A stretch of DNA of 7,126 nucleotides, from contig CAMPKM010000147.1 in assembly GCA_946887155.1 (NCBI GenBank), positions 1-7,126 of the forward strand, read 5' to 3'. How positions within the stretch are numbered: position 1 is the stretch's first letter; each line of letters opens with the position of its first letter. Position numbers and translations under genes: made by a program. The notes under the pieces were generated by a model. It had not been told where the DNA came from, did not search any database, and was given only the letters and a program-made list of their open reading frames with translations. This document shows, piece after piece, positions 4,897 to 7,126 of this stretch. Origin of the DNA: an uncultured Gemmatimonadota bacterium. GTDB taxonomy: Bacteria; Gemmatimonadota; Gemmatimonadetes; Gemmatimonadales; Gemmatimonadaceae.

Positions 4897-7126
4897 AGGA
4901 CCGGGACGACGACGACCTCCCGCTGTCGCGCCGGCCACCGGTCGATGAGGACGTCCGCCGCGAGGTCGAATTCCACCTCGAAAGCCGGGTCGACGACATG
5001 GTCAGGCGCGGCATGCCCCGCGAGAAAGCATTGGAGATTGCCCGGTCCTCGTTCGGTGATCGCGATGCCGTCGAAGCCGAGTGCCGCACCATCGAGAAGC
5101 AGCGGCGCACGTCGGCCACGCGTGCCGACCGCCTGGCGGCGGCAAGGCAGGACGTGGTCGTGGGATGGCGCCTGCTCCGGAAGACGCCGGGGATTACGAT
5201 GGCCGCGATCGTCACCCTTGCCCTGGGCATCGGCGCCAATTCAGCGGTGTTCTCGATCGTGAACGGCGTGTTGCTGCGGCCTCTCGCGTATCCCGACGGC
5301 CGTAGCCTGGTCGACATCATGGAACAGCACGACGCTGGGCGCGGCAACCTGCCGTGGGGGAACTTTCTCGACATCGAGGCGCAGAACAGCTCGTTCGATG
5401 CCATGGCATCGTACGGCAGCGGCATCGGAACCGTGATCGCCAATGGCGCGGCGCTGCGCGTGCGGCAGGGTTCCTTTTCCACGCGACTGTTCGACGTCCT
5501 GCAGGTCCGCCCGGTCAAGGGGAGGCTGACCGGCCCCGCCGATCATGTGCGCGGTGCCCTTCCGGTTGCGCTGGTCACGTGGGAGTTCTGGCGCGACGCG
5601 TTAGGCGCGCCCGAATCGCTGGACAACGTGCACGTCAAGGGATCGTACGAGTACGCCGTGGTTGGCGTGCTCCCGCCCGGCTTTGCGTTCGACCGGTCGA
5701 CCCAGATCTGGCGCCCGATGGAGCTCGACGAGCAGAGCCTGTCGCGCACCTCGCACAACTGGGGTGTGGTGGCGCGGCTGAAGCCATCGGTCTCCCGTTC
5801 TTCGGCGCAGTCCGAGCTCTCCGAGATCATCGGCCGGCTCGAGAAGGAACATGCACCGCAGTTCGATGGCACGGGTGCGCTCGTGTATTCGCTGCAGGAC
5901 AAGCTGTATGGATCGATGCGCAAGCCGCTGTATCTGCTGTTCGCCGCGTCAGGCGTGGTGCTGCTGGCGGCGTGCGCCAACCTGACGAGTACGCAGCTGG
6001 CCCGCGGTGCAGCGCGCAGCGGCGAGTTTGCCGTGCGCGCCGCGCTCGGTGCGCCCCGCATCAGGATCATCCGTCAGCTCCTGGCCGAAAATGCCTTGCT
6101 GGCACTGCTCGGCACGCTCGCGGGGCTGCTGCTCGCGGTAGTGGCGTTGCGCGCCCTGGCGAGCCTGGCGCCGGCGACGTTGCCGATTCGTTCGGTGGAG
6201 ATCGACGGCTGGGTCGTTGCGTTTACCGCGTTCGTCGGCGTGGTCACGACCGTCCTGGTCGGGATGCTGCCCGCGGTGCGGCTCTCCGAGTCGGGCACCA
6301 ACCTCACCCTGCGCGAGGGCACGCGCGGCACGTCGAGCGCGGCGAGCATGCGCGCGTGGAACGTGCTCGTGGCCGCGGAGGTCGCGCTGGCGGTCACCCT
6401 GTTCACGGGGTCGGCGCTCCTGATCAAGTCGTTTGCGCGCGTGATGGACACCGAGCTCGGATTCGATCCCCGGTCGGCACTGGCGGTCACGGTGAGCCTG
6501 CCGGGCGTGAACTACGAGGCGCAGTCGCCGAACGTGGCGCCGTTTCACGACCGCGCACTGGCGAGGATCCGCGACGTCCCGGGCGTCGTCAGTGCGGGCT
6601 TCGCGAACGTGCTGCCATTGCAGGGCAGCAACCCCAGCGGCGGCATGACGGTGGACGGCAAGGCGCCTAACGAAGTCGGCCTCACCGGATACGCCATCTA
6701 CCGGGTGGTGGGCGGCGACTACTTCGAGGCGGCGGGCATCAGGGTCGAGCAGGGCGAGGTATTTCGCTCGGGGCGTTCGTTGCCGCCGCTGTCGGTGGTA
6801 ATCGACCGGTCCTTCGCCGACACGGAGTGGCCGGGCCAGGACCCGTTAGGCCGGCGGGTGCGCGTGGGCGGCATGGATACGCCGCGCGGCGTGACGGAGC
6901 CGTGGTACACGGTCGTCGGCGTGGTGTCGAGCGTCCGGGCGGGCAGCGTGATCGACGGGTTCGCCCCGACCTACTACTTCGACCACCACGACCGTCCACC
7001 GCATCGCTCGCGGAACGTTACGTATGTCGTGCGCCGCCGCGAGAACACCGCGGGGCTCGGTCCGGCGATCACGAAGGCGATTCACGGCATCGATCCCGAC
7101 GTCGCGGTCGAAACCCGGCGGCTGGA
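4893..7126 (+). CDS. ADOP-type orphan ABC permease (MacB/FtsX-like, duplicated), 3' end cut by window
   Basis: The frame is open from 4893 to the last base (about 744 codons); the end is missing. The N-terminus has a charged cytoplasmic prefix domain (about 17-70, EVEFHLESRVDDMVRRGM...) found on PadR-linked permeases. A first MacB-like unit follows: TM at about 101-122 (TLALGIGANSAVFS), a periplasmic domain to about 340, then three helices at about 345-365, 400-422 and 440-463. The loop LARGAARSGEFAVRAALGA, after the first of these, is the typical coupling region of FtsX-type permeases. A second unit begins with a TM at about 490-511 and a second periplasmic domain from about 525, including the conserved DPLGRRV (650-656). 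By family comparison the protein should end within roughly 100-150 more residues with the last three helices. No ATPase domain is present or encoded nearby in this window, hence 'orphan'. MacB relatives drive extracytoplasmic export or signalling through a partner ATPase; substrate and energy source here are unknown. Confidence 0.93.
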   Translation, partial: MKDRDDDDLPLSRRPPVDEDVRREVEFHLESRVDDMVRRGMPREKALEIARSSFGDRDAVEAECRTIEKQRRTSATRADRLAAARQDVVVGWRLLRKTPGITMAAIVTLALGIGANSAVFSIVNGVLLRPLAYPDGRSLVDIMEQHDAGRGNLPWGNFLDIEAQNSSFDAMASYGSGIGTVIANGAALRVRQGSFSTRLFDVLQVRPVKGRLTGPADHVRGALPVALVTWEFWRDALGAPESLDNVHVKGSYEYAVVGVLPPGFAFDRSTQIWRPMELDEQSLSRTSHNWGVVARLKPSVSRSSAQSELSEIIGRLEKEHAPQFDGTGALVYSLQDKLYGSMRKPLYLLFAASGVVLLAACANLTSTQLARGAARSGEFAVRAALGAPRIRIIRQLLAENALLALLGTLAGLLLAVVALRALASLAPATLPIRSVEIDGWVVAFTAFVGVVTTVLVGMLPAVRLSESGTNLTLREGTRGTSSAASMRAWNVLVAAEVALAVTLFTGSALLIKSFARVMDTELGFDPRSALAVTVSLPGVNYEAQSPNVAPFHDRALARIRDVPGVVSAGFANVLPLQGSNPSGGMTVDGKAPNEVGLTGYAIYRVVGGDYFEAAGIRVEQGEVFRSGRSLPPLSVVIDRSFADTEWPGQDPLGRRVRVGGMDTPRGVTEPWYTVVGVVSSVRAGSVIDGFAPTYYFDHHDRPPHRSRNVTYVVRRRENTAGLGPAITKAIHGIDPDVAVETRRL

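Noticed and set aside
5354..6670. Long plus-strand open frame of 438 codons
   Set aside because: It lies in another frame of the permease gene, has Arg/Ala-rich composition typical of GC-rich shadow frames and matches no family, while the permease frame carries clear domains throughout.
1..7126. Mobile element, CRISPR array, tRNA or phage genes
   Set aside because: No transposase or integrase motifs, no regular spaced repeats, no tRNA-like cloverleaf with a CCA end, and no phage protein was recognised on either strand.

Overview
The window is GC-rich bacterial DNA with short intergenic gaps. It most likely comes from an Acidobacteriota genome (a Vicinamibacteria-like lineage is my guess) or a close environmental relative such as Gemmatimonadota. 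The main clue is a PadR-type repressor overlapping a large MacB/FtsX-like permease that lacks an ATPase, an arrangement typical of the acidobacterial 'ADOP' (duplicated orphan permease) families. The signal peptide ending in AQ followed by a Gly/Arg-rich run on the secreted peptidase also fits. This taxonomic call is inference from gene content, not a marker gene.

Layout, left to right. (1) 2-283, plus strand: the 3' end of a secreted protein whose last domain resembles the C-terminal domain of exported subtilisin-like peptidases. It is interrupted by an in-frame TGA at 74-76. A strong hairpin terminator (304-332) follows and probably also serves the convergent gene. (2) 359-1381, minus strand: a membrane fatty acid desaturase with all three histidine boxes. 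(3) A 190-bp divergent intergenic region. (4) 1572-2177, plus strand: a small predicted lipoprotein with a metzincin zinc site. (5) 2147-3253, minus strand: an MscS-family mechanosensitive channel that overlaps the previous gene tail-to-tail by 31 bp. (6) 3263-4384, minus strand: a secreted single-domain S9-type peptidase, 9 bp upstream of the channel and probably co-transcribed with it. (7) A 161-bp divergent intergenic region containing a perfect 9-bp inverted repeat (4493-4515), a good candidate PadR operator. (8) 4546-4896, plus strand: the PadR regulator. (9) 4893-7126 and beyond, plus strand: the orphan permease, joined to padR by an ATGA overlap and cut by the window end.

The clearest functional unit is operator + PadR + permease, probably an autoregulated envelope-stress or efflux-like module whose substrate is unknown. 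The S9 peptidase and MscS genes are transcribed away from the same intergenic region and could share its control. The other genes (desaturase, metallopeptidase, peptidase remnant) form a general membrane and cell-envelope neighbourhood without an obvious shared pathway. No RNA genes, mobile elements, CRISPR arrays or phage genes were seen. The most unusual signals are the PadR-box dyad, the in-frame TGA at the left edge, and an 8-mer (CGTTAGGC) found five times, always inside genes.
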